Shown here in pieces: positions 50,393-58,724 of a stretch of 64,000 nt of DNA. Source of the DNA: Mycobacteroides franklinii (lineage in GTDB: Bacteria; Actinomycetota; Actinomycetes; Mycobacteriales; Mycobacteriaceae). Numbering within the stretch: position 1 is the stretch's first letter; each line of letters starts with the position of its first letter. The translations under genes were made by a program, and so were the position numbers. The stretch spans positions 124,001 through 188,000 of the forward strand of contig NZ_MAFQ01000004.1 in assembly GCF_002013895.1 (NCBI RefSeq), written 5' to 3'. Below the pieces are notes generated by a model. It ran no database searches. It saw nothing but the letters and a program-made list of their open reading frames with translations, and was not told where the DNA came from.

Positions 50393-50788
50393 ATGCCAGA
50401 AATCCCCGCGGGCTTCGAAGATCTCTTGGAACAACGGCTCTACGGCCACCTGGCCACGGTCGGTGGCGACGGCTCAGCGCAGTCCAGTCCCATGTGGTTC
50501 GACTGGGACGGCGAGCGGCTGCGCTTCACCCACACCAAGAAGCGGGCCAAGTTCCGCAACATCCAGGCCGAGCCACGGGTCGCGTTCTCGATCCTGGACC
50601 CCACCAACCCGTATCGGTATCTGGAGGTGCGCGGCACCATCGACCAGGTCGACGACGATCCCACCGGGTCTTTCATCCAGGAACTGGCCCACCTGTATCA
50701 GGCACCGTGGGCCGGGACGAGCACCGGCGACGAGGCCGACCGCGTCATCCTGTACCTGCGGCCCACCAAGTTCGTCAGCCACGGCTAG
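50393..50788 (+). CDS. PPOX/FDOR-B split-barrel protein, probably F420-dependent
   Basis: The 131-residue protein shows the pyridoxamine-5'-phosphate-oxidase-like fold pattern: LATVGGDGSAQSSPMWFDWDGERLRFTHTKKRAKFRNI, ARVAFSI-like strand (PRVAFSILDPTNPYRYLEVRG) and a C-terminal VILYLRPTKFVSHG. This matches mycobacterial Rv1155-type FDOR-B proteins, many of which bind F420 instead of FMN. The biological reaction is unknown. Its stop overlaps the convergent TetR gene by four bases. Confidence 0.88.
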   Translation: MPEIPAGFEDLLEQRLYGHLATVGGDGSAQSSPMWFDWDGERLRFTHTKKRAKFRNIQAEPRVAFSILDPTNPYRYLEVRGTIDQVDDDPTGSFIQELAHLYQAPWAGTSTGDEADRVILYLRPTKFVSHG

Positions 50789-51405
50789 GTCAGCGGTCCC
50801 AGCAGCCGCATACACATATCGGTGGCCTTTGCACCGAGTTCGCCTGCACTGCATCGGCTTTCATCGGCAAGCCAGTCCTCCATGAGGAGAGTGACGCCCC
50901 CGACGCCGAACACTGCGGCATCGAGCAATGCCGGCTCAGGTGTGGACACCCCTGGCGCGATGGTCAGGAGTATCGCCCGTGCCACACGGTGCTGGAGTGT
51001 TCGGCGCTTGGCGGCAAGTCCGGGATATCCAGCCAGGTCGGATGTCAGGATCCGCAGCACCGCCCGATCCGCGACGGACTGCTCGAGGTACGCCGTGAGC
51101 CCCGCCGTCAGCTGTGCGTGCGGGTTGTCACCGGCCAGCCTTCCGGCCTCGGCCATGGACGCGAACAGTTCGGTGAACACGTCGTCCACGATCTGCAGAA
51201 CCAAATCGCCGATCACCTCGAACTGCTCATAGAAGTACCGATCGGTCAGCCGGGTCCGGGCACACACGCCTCGAACGGTGACCGCGGCCAGACCCTTGTC
51301 ACTCCATAGCTCACGGCCCGCGCGCACCAGTGCGGCGCGCCGCTCATCTCGGCGCTGCTCCCGCGTCTTGCCGCCGTATGTGCGGTGAGTCTGACCGTTT
51401 GTCAC
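50785..51405 (-). CDS. TetR-family regulator next to the carotenoid-oxygenase gene
   Basis: The 206-residue protein has the TetR helix-turn-helix at about residues 42-63 (VTVRGVCARTRLTDRYFYEQFEV). The C-terminal domain (~80-200) is Ala/Leu-rich and variable. It is divergent from the oxygenase gene with 97 bases between the starts. It is likely a local repressor responding to a lipophilic apocarotenoid or terpenoid, but the ligand is unknown. Confidence 0.88.
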   Translation of the reverse strand: MTNGQTHRTYGGKTREQRRDERRAALVRAGRELWSDKGLAAVTVRGVCARTRLTDRYFYEQFEVIGDLVLQIVDDVFTELFASMAEAGRLAGDNPHAQLTAGLTAYLEQSVADRAVLRILTSDLAGYPGLAAKRRTLQHRVARAILLTIAPGVSTPEPALLDAAVFGVGGVTLLMEDWLADESRCSAGELGAKATDMCMRLLGPLT

Positions 51406-51423
51406 GCGTAAACGCCCTTCGTC

Positions 51424-51451
51424 TTGACATAGGCAACCTACTCGCTAATGT
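51424..51451 (+). promoter_or_regulatory. Sigma-A-type promoter with an internal dyad, upstream of the oxygenase gene
   Basis: TTGACA (51424-51429) and TAATGT (51446-51451) are separated by 16 bases, near-ideal for the major sigma factor. The spacer holds TAGG-CAA-CCTA (51430-51440), a short palindrome where a TetR repressor could block the promoter. The oxygenase ATG follows 51 bases downstream with a GGAG ribosome-binding site. Confidence 0.6.
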
Positions 51452-51502
51452 TGAGGACACCCGTCATCAGAAACTGCCCGACAACGCGGTCTAGGAGATT
51501 TC

Positions 51503-53008
51503 ATGACAGTTGCGCCCCAGCATTCAGCCTCCGACACGGACTTCGAGGAGCTCATCTCCCGCCCCTTCGAGTCCCAGCTGCGCGAATACGACTACGAGGT
51601 CACCGAGATCGACGGGACCCTGCCGCCCGCGCTGACTGGCACGCTTTTCCGCATCGGCCCCGGCAAGTTCGAAGTGGGTAGCACCGTGCTGCGCACGATG
51701 TTCGACGCCGACGGCATGGTGTCCCGATTCATCCTGGACGGTTCCTCGGTCCGCTTCACCAACCGATATGTGCGCACCCAGCAGTTCCGGGACGGGTTGC
51801 AGCAGGGCCCGATGCGCAGACCCGGGATCACCACCCAGGTGCCCGGGAAGCTGTTCGCCAATCTCCAATTGCCGGCGAACGCCGCGAACACCAACATCGT
51901 GTCACTGGCCGGGGAAATGCTGGCGCTCTGGGAGGGCGGGCCGCCACATCGGCTGGACCCCGACACGCTGGAAACTTTGGGCACCAACGACTTCAAGGGC
52001 AATCTTGGCTATGTCGGCGCCTTCTCGGCACACCCGAAATGGGATCCTGTTACGGGCGAGATGTTCAACTTCGGCCTGGACGTCTTTCCCACACCGCGAC
52101 TGCGCTGCTACCGGGTGAGCCCCAGCGGCCAACTCTCGCAGATCAATTCGGTAACCCTGTGGGATATGGGCTGGAACCACGACTTCGCGCTGACCGAGAA
52201 GTATCTGGTCTTCGTCCTCGATCCGATTCGCCCCAACATCGGCCAGCTGCTGCGCGGTAAGCGTTTCGACGAGAGCCTCGAGTACCAGCTGACCAATGGC
52301 AGCACCAAGTTCATCCTGGTTCCCCGTGACGGATCCAAACCACTGGTCATCGAGCACGCGCCGCAGACCCATATCCACGTCACCAACGCATTCCAGGACG
52401 GCGCGGACGCGGTGGTCGAGTTCGTCAGATATGAGAGCCTCGAGTTTCTGCGGCGATCACTCGACGCCGCCATGGGGCCCAAGGACCATCCAAATCCTCA
52501 TCACCATCTGGTAGTCCGCGAATGGCCGGACAGCCACCTGGTCAGATTCCGCATCTCGCCCAGCGGCAAGATCACCGAGGAAGTGGTGTCACAGTCCGCG
52601 AAAATCGAATTCCCGCAATATGACTGGCGCCAATCGACCCGCAATCACCAGATCACCTATACCGCGGGCACGCTGGAACACCGGGGCCACTACAACGGCA
52701 TCTTCAAGTTCGACCATCGCACCGGCGCCATGACGCACTGCGATTTCGGGAAGGCCTCGGTCTGCGAACCTCTCTTTGTGCCGCGTGACAAGGACTCGGC
52801 ACAGGATGACGGCTGGCTGCTCACGGTCAATCACGATCTCGTGGAGAATCGTTCGCAGCTGATCATTCTCGATGCGCGCGATGTCGAGCAGGGCCCCCTG
52901 GCAGTGGCGCACCTGACACATCACCTGCCGATAGGGTTCCACGGAACCTTTAACCGGCGGGTTGCCAATCCCCATGCACCGCTACCGCATCCGAAAATGG
53001 TGGCCTAG
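51503..53008 (+). CDS. Carotenoid cleavage oxygenase (RPE65 family)
   Basis: The enzyme is an iron(II) oxygenase that cleaves a double bond in carotenoids, apocarotenoids or stilbene-like compounds. The 501-residue beta-propeller protein has the four expected iron ligands: His177 (FSAHPKWDP), His226 (WNHDFALTEKY), His290 or His292 (THIHVTNAF) and His480 (GFHGTFN). The end of the chain (NPHAPLPHPKMVA) is short. M. tuberculosis has a relative, Rv0654, that cleaves carotenoids. The gene has its own promoter and probably its own TetR regulator. Confidence 0.93.
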   Translation: MTVAPQHSASDTDFEELISRPFESQLREYDYEVTEIDGTLPPALTGTLFRIGPGKFEVGSTVLRTMFDADGMVSRFILDGSSVRFTNRYVRTQQFRDGLQQGPMRRPGITTQVPGKLFANLQLPANAANTNIVSLAGEMLALWEGGPPHRLDPDTLETLGTNDFKGNLGYVGAFSAHPKWDPVTGEMFNFGLDVFPTPRLRCYRVSPSGQLSQINSVTLWDMGWNHDFALTEKYLVFVLDPIRPNIGQLLRGKRFDESLEYQLTNGSTKFILVPRDGSKPLVIEHAPQTHIHVTNAFQDGADAVVEFVRYESLEFLRRSLDAAMGPKDHPNPHHHLVVREWPDSHLVRFRISPSGKITEEVVSQSAKIEFPQYDWRQSTRNHQITYTAGTLEHRGHYNGIFKFDHRTGAMTHCDFGKASVCEPLFVPRDKDSAQDDGWLLTVNHDLVENRSQLIILDARDVEQGPLAVAHLTHHLPIGFHGTFNRRVANPHAPLPHPKMVA

Positions 53009-53023
53009 CAGGCCTGTACCCGG

Positions 53024-56017
53024 TCACGCCTTGGAGGGCCACCAGCTCAGCTTGCCGAAGGCTTGAGCCAACGTCGGCACCATCAGAGTCCTGACGATGA
53101 AGGTGTCCAGCAGGATGCCCACGCCGATGATGAACCCCATCTGCACCATCTGATTGACCGAACCGACCATCATGCCCAGCAGGCTGGCGGCGAACACCAG
53201 ACCGGCCGAGGTGATCACCGACCCGGTCTGACGCACGGTCCGGATGATGCCGAGCCGCATGCCCCGGGCACTCTCCTCTCGCAGGCGCGAGATGAACAGC
53301 ATGTTGTAGTCGGCCCCGACAGCCACAATCAGCACAAAGGTCATTGCCGGGACGGCCCAATCCAGCTGTTGCCCAAGGACAACCTGGAACACCAGCACGC
53401 CGATGCCCAGTGACGCGATATAGGTGAGGAGCACCGTACCCAGCAGGTACAGCGGCGCGACAACGGCCCGCAGCAGTAGACACATCACCAGGAAAATGAT
53501 GAGCAGCGTGACAACGATGATCTCGCGCAGATCACTGTCGTAGGCCTTCTTCAGATCGGCGTTGATGGCAGGGAACCCGCCCACCGACACCGTGGCACCG
53601 GCCAGCGCGGTGTTGGGCGTGGCCTCGTTGCCGACGCGCTCCATATCGCGGCTCAGCTGCATCGCCTCGGGTCCATAGGGATTGAGCGGTGATTGCACCA
53701 GATACATGGCGGTGCGGCCGCCGTCCTGCAGGAATGCCGAACTCAGCTCCTTGAATCCGGGATTCTGCAACATCGCTCCGGGTACGGAGAAACCGGATGC
53801 CGCAGGAGAATTGGAGTCCTTGCCAATGGTCTGCAGAGTCACCGCGGCCTCGCCCATCGACCGCACGGTGTCCTCGAGTTGGGTGTTCAAATCGCGGATC
53901 CGCACGCCCATCGTCTTGACGGAGTTCATGTCGACGCCGAGACCCTGCAGCTGCTGGAAGTAACCCGAGATACGTTCGAATTTGTGTTCCATCTCAGGTA
54001 ATTTCGCGAGCAGTCCGCGAATCTGCTTGAACTGATTGTTCATATCACCGAGCAGCTGTGTGATCGTCTTGCCGCCGGTGACCGCCCGCACCGACTCGCG
54101 CAGGTTTTCCGCCGACGAGAGCGGCCCCGTGTCGCGTAGCTCAACGAGCTGATCACGCAGCTTGACGCAGTCGGGTTGCACCGGGCAGAACGGAGATTCG
54201 GACAGTGTCTGGGTCAACGATGCCCCGGCGTTCAGTGCGGAGAACGTGGCCTCCACCGAAGGTCCCATCGTGGCCAGCTGGTCCACCATGCCCGCCACCG
54301 TCCCCATCTGGGATATCAGCGACTGATAACGATCAAGCTGTCCCTCAACCTCTTTGGCCATTGACAGCATCTGCGGCATCATCTGCTGCATCCGGGCCAG
54401 ATCCCCGTCACCCAGCTCGTTGGTCATGGCCGACATGACGTCGGCCAGCTTCGACATCCGTTCCAGCTGCGGCCGCAGGTCGGCGTTGACCTGTCCACTC
54501 GTCTTGTCGATCTGCGTTCCCATGTACCCGATCTGCCACGCCAACGTGGCCTGGGTGAGCTTGTTCCCGTCAGGCCGGGTGATGCCGACGACCTTCCCGA
54601 CCCCCGCGAGCTGGGAGATCCGCTCTGCCATCTGGTCAAGGTCTGCCAGTGCACGCGGATTGCGTAGATCCGAGGGTGCCTGGATCAAAAGATATTGCGG
54701 CATTACCGAATTGGTGGGGAAATGCGCATTGAGAGTGCGCATACCCTGGTTCGACTGGGCCGAATCCGGCAGCACCCGCGACATGTCGAAACTGGGTCGC
54801 ATGAAGGGGACGAAGGACGCGGCCGCCAACAGGATCACGATCGCCACACCGAAGACGGGCCAGGGGTGCCGCACGATGTTCACACCCATGCGGTGCCAGT
54901 ACACCCCCGCCCGATCAGGCCCCGGCAGACCCAACCCGCGCGTGGCGGCCAGGCTCAGCGTGGCCGGCAGCAGGGTGGTGACCACGAAGAACGCGACGAT
55001 CACCCCCATCGACACCGCCGGTCCGGCCGCCGCGAGGAAGGCCAGCTTGGCGGTCAACTGTGCGATGTTGGCGATCGCCACGGTCGCGGCCGTCGCCAAG
55101 ATGACCCTGGTCATCGAGCCACAGGCATGTGCCAGGGCTTCCGGCGGCGCCTCCCCCGCGCGAATTCTCTCGTGATACCGACTGACCAGGAACACCGTGT
55201 AGTTGACGCTGGCTCCCATCAGCACCGCCATCATCAGTCCGGCCGATACCGAGGACACCGGGACCAGGCTCCGATCGGCGAGTCCGGCGATGACGCCGCG
55301 CGCGATGAGCAGGCTCATGCCCATCACCAGCAGCGGCAGCATCGCGGTGAACCACGATCGGAACACCAGCAGCAGAATGAGACCGATGACCACCACGGTC
55401 ACCGCACCGATCTTGGGCAGATCACCCAGCGCGGCGTTACCCATATCGGTGACGGTCCCCGCCGCCCCGGTGATGTTCGCGGTGGTGGTCGAGCCGACGA
55501 AGGTCTGCTTCACCAAGTCATCGACGGATCGATATGCCCGCTGCGCCAACGGGGTACCGAGATCACCTGCCAACCCCGCCATCGCGTACCAGGTGGTGCC
55601 GTCCTCGCTGAGAACCTGCTTACGCGCCACCGGGTTGTTGCGCATCCGGGGATCGCCCAGCTGATCCTGGACGAACGTGACGTACTCCTTGTTGCCGCCC
55701 AGCCGGTCGATCAGCGCGGAGTACCGTGCCTGCGCATCGGCGTCAAACCCCTTGTCGCTGTGCATCACGATGATGACGGCGTTGTCGATCCCCGGGCGGC
55801 CAAACGCCTTTCCCATCTCCTTCATCGACGCCAGTGCTGGACTCACCTCACCCGTCGGCAGCGGACTGACCGAGTGCTCGTTGGCCACCCGCTCCAGTTG
55901 CGGCCACGCGACATTGACGAGAACAGCGACTGCTATCCACGCCAGTATCACCAGCTTTGCGTGCTTGGCCACGAAACGCCCGGCCCGTTCGAACGCCGGA
56001 CTGTATTGGTGCGACAT
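53024..56017 (-). CDS. MmpL-like RND transporter
   Basis: The 997-residue protein has the MmpL layout: one N-terminal helix, a periplasmic porter domain, five helices, a second long periplasmic domain (~430-770, with coiled-coil-like helices and a CPVQPDC pair) and a final six-helix bundle. The TM10 proton-relay motif is intact as Asp903-Tyr904 (VGADYNMLFISRLREE). In TM4 the equivalent Asp is Asn272 (GASVNYTVFLVSRYHE). It would export a lipid or siderophore-type molecule across the inner membrane. It follows a lipoprotein gene by 10 bases. Confidence 0.93.
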   Translation of the reverse strand: MSHQYSPAFERAGRFVAKHAKLVILAWIAVAVLVNVAWPQLERVANEHSVSPLPTGEVSPALASMKEMGKAFGRPGIDNAVIIVMHSDKGFDADAQARYSALIDRLGGNKEYVTFVQDQLGDPRMRNNPVARKQVLSEDGTTWYAMAGLAGDLGTPLAQRAYRSVDDLVKQTFVGSTTTANITGAAGTVTDMGNAALGDLPKIGAVTVVVIGLILLLVFRSWFTAMLPLLVMGMSLLIARGVIAGLADRSLVPVSSVSAGLMMAVLMGASVNYTVFLVSRYHERIRAGEAPPEALAHACGSMTRVILATAATVAIANIAQLTAKLAFLAAAGPAVSMGVIVAFFVVTTLLPATLSLAATRGLGLPGPDRAGVYWHRMGVNIVRHPWPVFGVAIVILLAAASFVPFMRPSFDMSRVLPDSAQSNQGMRTLNAHFPTNSVMPQYLLIQAPSDLRNPRALADLDQMAERISQLAGVGKVVGITRPDGNKLTQATLAWQIGYMGTQIDKTSGQVNADLRPQLERMSKLADVMSAMTNELGDGDLARMQQMMPQMLSMAKEVEGQLDRYQSLISQMGTVAGMVDQLATMGPSVEATFSALNAGASLTQTLSESPFCPVQPDCVKLRDQLVELRDTGPLSSAENLRESVRAVTGGKTITQLLGDMNNQFKQIRGLLAKLPEMEHKFERISGYFQQLQGLGVDMNSVKTMGVRIRDLNTQLEDTVRSMGEAAVTLQTIGKDSNSPAASGFSVPGAMLQNPGFKELSSAFLQDGGRTAMYLVQSPLNPYGPEAMQLSRDMERVGNEATPNTALAGATVSVGGFPAINADLKKAYDSDLREIIVVTLLIIFLVMCLLLRAVVAPLYLLGTVLLTYIASLGIGVLVFQVVLGQQLDWAVPAMTFVLIVAVGADYNMLFISRLREESARGMRLGIIRTVRQTGSVITSAGLVFAASLLGMMVGSVNQMVQMGFIIGVGILLDTFIVRTLMVPTLAQAFGKLSWWPSKA

Positions 56018-56027
56018 CCTGGGCTCC

Positions 56028-56501
56028 TCAGATCAACGGCGGAAAGGTGACACTGGGAATGCCCGGCACACCGGTCATCGGCATCACGGTGTAGCGCAGG
56101 GTGAAGGTCCCGCCGAGGTCGTCGCCGACCACCAGCACGGTGTACTTCTTGTTGAGATAGGCGTCCTGGCCCACGACGGTTTGATGTTCGAATCCGGCCT
56201 CGGTCAACAGCGTGCCCGCTGTGGCCACGGCCGACGCGTCGACGCCGCTGACCATCAGCGTTCGAGAATCGCCCTCGGAGTCTTGGCGATACGTGCCCTT
56301 GACGACCGGTATATCGCGCGGAAAGTCCGCCGGCAGCGTGCTGGCACCGGGCGGAGGCGGCGGAATGGGCGTGATCGGCGGATATGTGGTGCGCTCTACG
56401 GCGCCGCCCACGAAATCCGACATGGAGCAAGCGGCCATGGACAGCGAGATTCCTATGGCGGCAAACACCAACACCGCGACATGAACGCTTCGTTGCGTCA
56501 T
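56028..56501 (-). CDS. MmpL-associated lipoprotein with Pro-rich linker
   Basis: The 157-residue protein has a signal peptide and a lipobox (SMAAC) at about residue 25, a Pro-rich linker (PPITPIPPPPPGAS) and a soluble domain of about 95 residues (DIPVVKGTYRQDSEGDSR... YTVLVVGDDLGGTFTLRYTV). It occupies the position of an MmpS gene but lacks the MmpS anchor and beta-domain pattern. It may be a different periplasmic accessory for the MmpL pump. I do not recognise the family. Phased 10-bp repeats lie directly upstream. Confidence 0.75.
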   Translation of the reverse strand: MTQRSVHVAVLVFAAIGISLSMAACSMSDFVGGAVERTTYPPITPIPPPPPGASTLPADFPRDIPVVKGTYRQDSEGDSRTLMVSGVDASAVATAGTLLTEAGFEHQTVVGQDAYLNKKYTVLVVGDDLGGTFTLRYTVMPMTGVPGIPSVTFPPLI

Positions 56502-56533
56502 GACGGGGATACTACAAAGGCTTTGCCCTTAGT

Positions 56534-56570
56534 GCTAGCCCCTGCTAACTAAAGCTAGCCCGAATTAGCT
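56534..56570. repeat. Four helically phased 10-bp GCTA-type repeats upstream of the lipoprotein-mmpL pair
   Basis: GCTAGCC, GCTAACT, GCTAGCC and ATTAGCT start at 56534, 56544, 56554 and 56564, exactly 10 bp apart. The first and third extend to the same 8-mer GCTAGCCC. The array lies 33-69 bases upstream of the lipoprotein start and touches the metZ stop codon. It looks like an operator array facing one side of the helix. Confidence 0.6.
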
Positions 56571-57797
56571 CAGCGCCCGATCCAGGTCCGCGATGAGGTC
56601 CTCGGTGGACTCCAGCCCGACCGACAGACGCACCACGCCGTCGGACAGCCCGATCGCCGCCCGGCCCTCCGGCCCCATCGCGCGATGGGTCGTGGTGGCG
56701 GGGTGCGTGATGAGCGACTTGGAGTCACCCAGGTTATTCGAGATGTCGATGAGCGAGGTCCCGTCGAGCACCTCGAAGGCGCGCTGCTTACCCGCGTCGC
56801 CGTCGGCGTCGAGCTCGAAGGTGACCACGGTGCCACCGCCACGCATCTGCCGCTTGGCCAGCTCGTACTGCGGGTGCGTCTCCAAAAATGGATACCGCAC
56901 CCAGCGCACCGCCGGATGCTGCTCCAAGAACTGCGCGATCTTGAAGGCCGATTCGTTGGCGTGACGCACCCGAAGATCCAGCGTTTCAAGGCCTTTCACA
57001 AGAGTCCAGGCATTGAACGGGCTCAGCGCAGGCCCGGTGTGCCGCATCAGCGTCTTGACCGGGCCCTCGATGTACTCGGCCTCACCCAGGATGGCTCCGC
57101 CGAGTACACGCCCCTGCCCGTCGATGTGCTTGGTGCCGGAGTAGACCACCACATCGGCGCCCAGCGGGATGCCCTGTTGCAACAGCGGGGTCGCGAAGAC
57201 GTTGTCCAGCACCACCTTTGCGCCAGCGGCATGGGCCAGCTTGCATACCGCCTCGATATCCACGAGTGATTGCATTGGGTTGGAAGGGGTTTCAAAGAAG
57301 ACGGCCTGCGTGGGAACCGACAGCGCCTCCTCCCACTGGGAAAGGTCTTCGCCGTCGACGAACACGGTCTCCACACCCCAGCGGGGCAGGATCTCGTTGC
57401 ACACCACGAAACAGGAACCGAACAGGCTGCGCGCGGCCACCAGCCGGTCACCGGCGCCCAACAGCGCACCCAGTGCGGTGAAGACCGCCGACATGCCCGT
57501 TGCCGTCGCAAACGCGGCCTCGGCACCCTCGATGAGCCGCAGTCGCTCCTCGAACATCGAGATCGTGGGGTTTCCGTATCGCGAGTACACGTACCGGTCG
57601 ACCTCACCGGTGAACGCCCGCTCGGCGGCGGCCGCGCTCTCGTAGACGTATCCGGACGTCAGGTACATCGCCTCGGCGGTCTCTTCGAACTCGGAACGCA
57701 GCAGGCCACCCCGTACCCCGATGGTCGCCTGACTCACGCCCTCGGGAAGCTCCTTCGGAATCCGTACCGACGGGATGCCGTCAGGGGTCAGATTCAT
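56565..57797 (-). CDS. metZ: O-succinylhomoserine sulfhydrylase MetZ
   Basis: MetZ makes homocysteine directly from an activated homoserine and sulfide. The ATG at 57797 gives 410 residues. The gamma-family PLP enzyme blocks are present: RYGNPTISMFEERLRLIEGAE, FETPSNPM, DNVFATPLLQQGIPLGADVVVYSGTKHIDGQGR with Lys223 as Schiff base, and the C-terminal VRLSVGLES. It matches Rv0391, and its start overlaps the rhodanese stop by four bases, as in the conserved purT-Rv0390-metZ order. Whether it takes succinyl- or acetylhomoserine is not certain from sequence. Confidence 0.95.
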   Translation of the reverse strand: MNLTPDGIPSVRIPKELPEGVSQATIGVRGGLLRSEFEETAEAMYLTSGYVYESAAAAERAFTGEVDRYVYSRYGNPTISMFEERLRLIEGAEAAFATATGMSAVFTALGALLGAGDRLVAARSLFGSCFVVCNEILPRWGVETVFVDGEDLSQWEEALSVPTQAVFFETPSNPMQSLVDIEAVCKLAHAAGAKVVLDNVFATPLLQQGIPLGADVVVYSGTKHIDGQGRVLGGAILGEAEYIEGPVKTLMRHTGPALSPFNAWTLVKGLETLDLRVRHANESAFKIAQFLEQHPAVRWVRYPFLETHPQYELAKRQMRGGGTVVTFELDADGDAGKQRAFEVLDGTSLIDISNNLGDSKSLITHPATTTHRAMGPEGRAAIGLSDGVVRLSVGLESTEDLIADLDRALS

Positions 57798-58219
57798 GAC
57801 TGCCGCCACGGCAGACCGATGGCGCGCCAACCGACGCCGCCCCGGTGCCCGTTCTCGTCGAGGTTGCCCTCGAACCCGTCAAGCACGTTGTAGGACGGTG
57901 CGATTCCCGCCTCGGTAGCCAGCTCCGCCGAGCCGATCGAGCGGTTTCCGGACCGGCACAGGAAGATCACCGGCCGATCATCCCCTTGCGAAGGCCCGGT
58001 CACGCCCGCAGCCGCCAGTTCCTCGAGGAAGTCGCCATTGCGTTCACCGTTGGATCGCACCCACTCGATGTATACGACATCGCGCCCGAGCTCGGTGAGA
58101 TCGGGGACGCCGACCCACTTCCACTCGGCCGACGTGCGCACATCGACCAGTACCGCTTCCGGGTTTTCCTTCAGCAGCGCCCACGCCGCCTCGGGGGTGA
58201 TATCTCCTGCGTAGCCCAC
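57794..58219 (-). CDS. Rhodanese-domain protein (Rv0390-like)
   Basis: The 141-residue single rhodanese domain has the DVRTSAEWKWVG strand and the active-site loop CRSGNRS with Cys88, which can carry a persulfide. It is coupled to metZ and would plausibly deliver or detoxify sulfur for homocysteine formation, although no direct evidence of transfer exists. A long insertion before the active site (VRSNGERNGDFLEELAAAGVTGPSQGDD) is common in this family branch. Confidence 0.93.
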   Translation of the reverse strand: MGYAGDITPEAAWALLKENPEAVLVDVRTSAEWKWVGVPDLTELGRDVVYIEWVRSNGERNGDFLEELAAAGVTGPSQGDDRPVIFLCRSGNRSIGSAELATEAGIAPSYNVLDGFEGNLDENGHRGGVGWRAIGLPWRQS

Positions 58220-58265
58220 GAAGAGCCAGTCTATTGGTTGTGATGATGCGCTTGCGCGAAGACCA

Positions 58266-58724
58266 TCAGTACTGACTGCATACTCTCCACGAGCCGTCTT
58301 CCTTGACGAACGAGACGTCCGCGGTGAGCTTGTTGTTCTCGGATTTCATGTAGTGATAGGTCACCGAGGCGCTGGCCGAGTCGGACTTGACGACCACGTT
58401 CTGAACGTCGTCTATGTAGCGGTTCCCGTGTGCCGCCTCGGATTTGTCCTGCGCAGCAATCACATTCTGTTCCGGTGCGGAGACGGCGCGGCACGTCACC
58501 TTCAGGTAATCCGCATAGGCGTGACGTTGCAACGCGTCATTCTGCGCGTTGACCGCCTGCCCCACTCTGCCCTCGTCGGTCAGGCCGTCACCCGACCGGA
58601 AGATCGTGGATACCGCGATACCGATCACCACGATTCCAAAGACCGCCGCGCCTGCGATGAAGGGAGCGATACTCCCTCGATCTTCGGGGCCGTCGGCATC
58701 CGGCGTCTGATCCTGCGATGTCAC
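58266..58724 (-). CDS. Single-pass membrane-anchored protein, unknown function
   Basis: The 152-residue protein has an acidic cytosolic start (MTSQDQTPDADGPEDRG), one transmembrane helix at about residues 21-42 and an external domain with two cysteines (VTCRAVS and WRVCSQY), possibly disulfide-linked. The predicted alpha/beta pattern resembles small NTF2-like mycobacterial domains, but I cannot assign the family. It overlaps purT by four bases and sits inside the otherwise conserved purT-rhodanese-metZ order. Confidence 0.75.
   Translation of the reverse strand: MTSQDQTPDADGPEDRGSIAPFIAGAAVFGIVVIGIAVSTIFRSGDGLTDEGRVGQAVNAQNDALQRHAYADYLKVTCRAVSAPEQNVIAAQDKSEAAHGNRYIDDVQNVVVKSDSASASVTYHYMKSENNKLTADVSFVKEDGSWRVCSQY

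Noticed and set aside
54695..56050. Long open frame (451 codons) antisense to the MmpL gene
   Set aside because: The translation is Arg/His/Gly-rich with no hydrophobic or domain pattern. The MmpL frame is certain.
56028..56501. Calling the MmpL-linked lipoprotein MmpS
   Set aside because: It has a lipobox and Pro-rich linker instead of the MmpS transmembrane anchor, and the MmpS beta-domain pattern is not visible.
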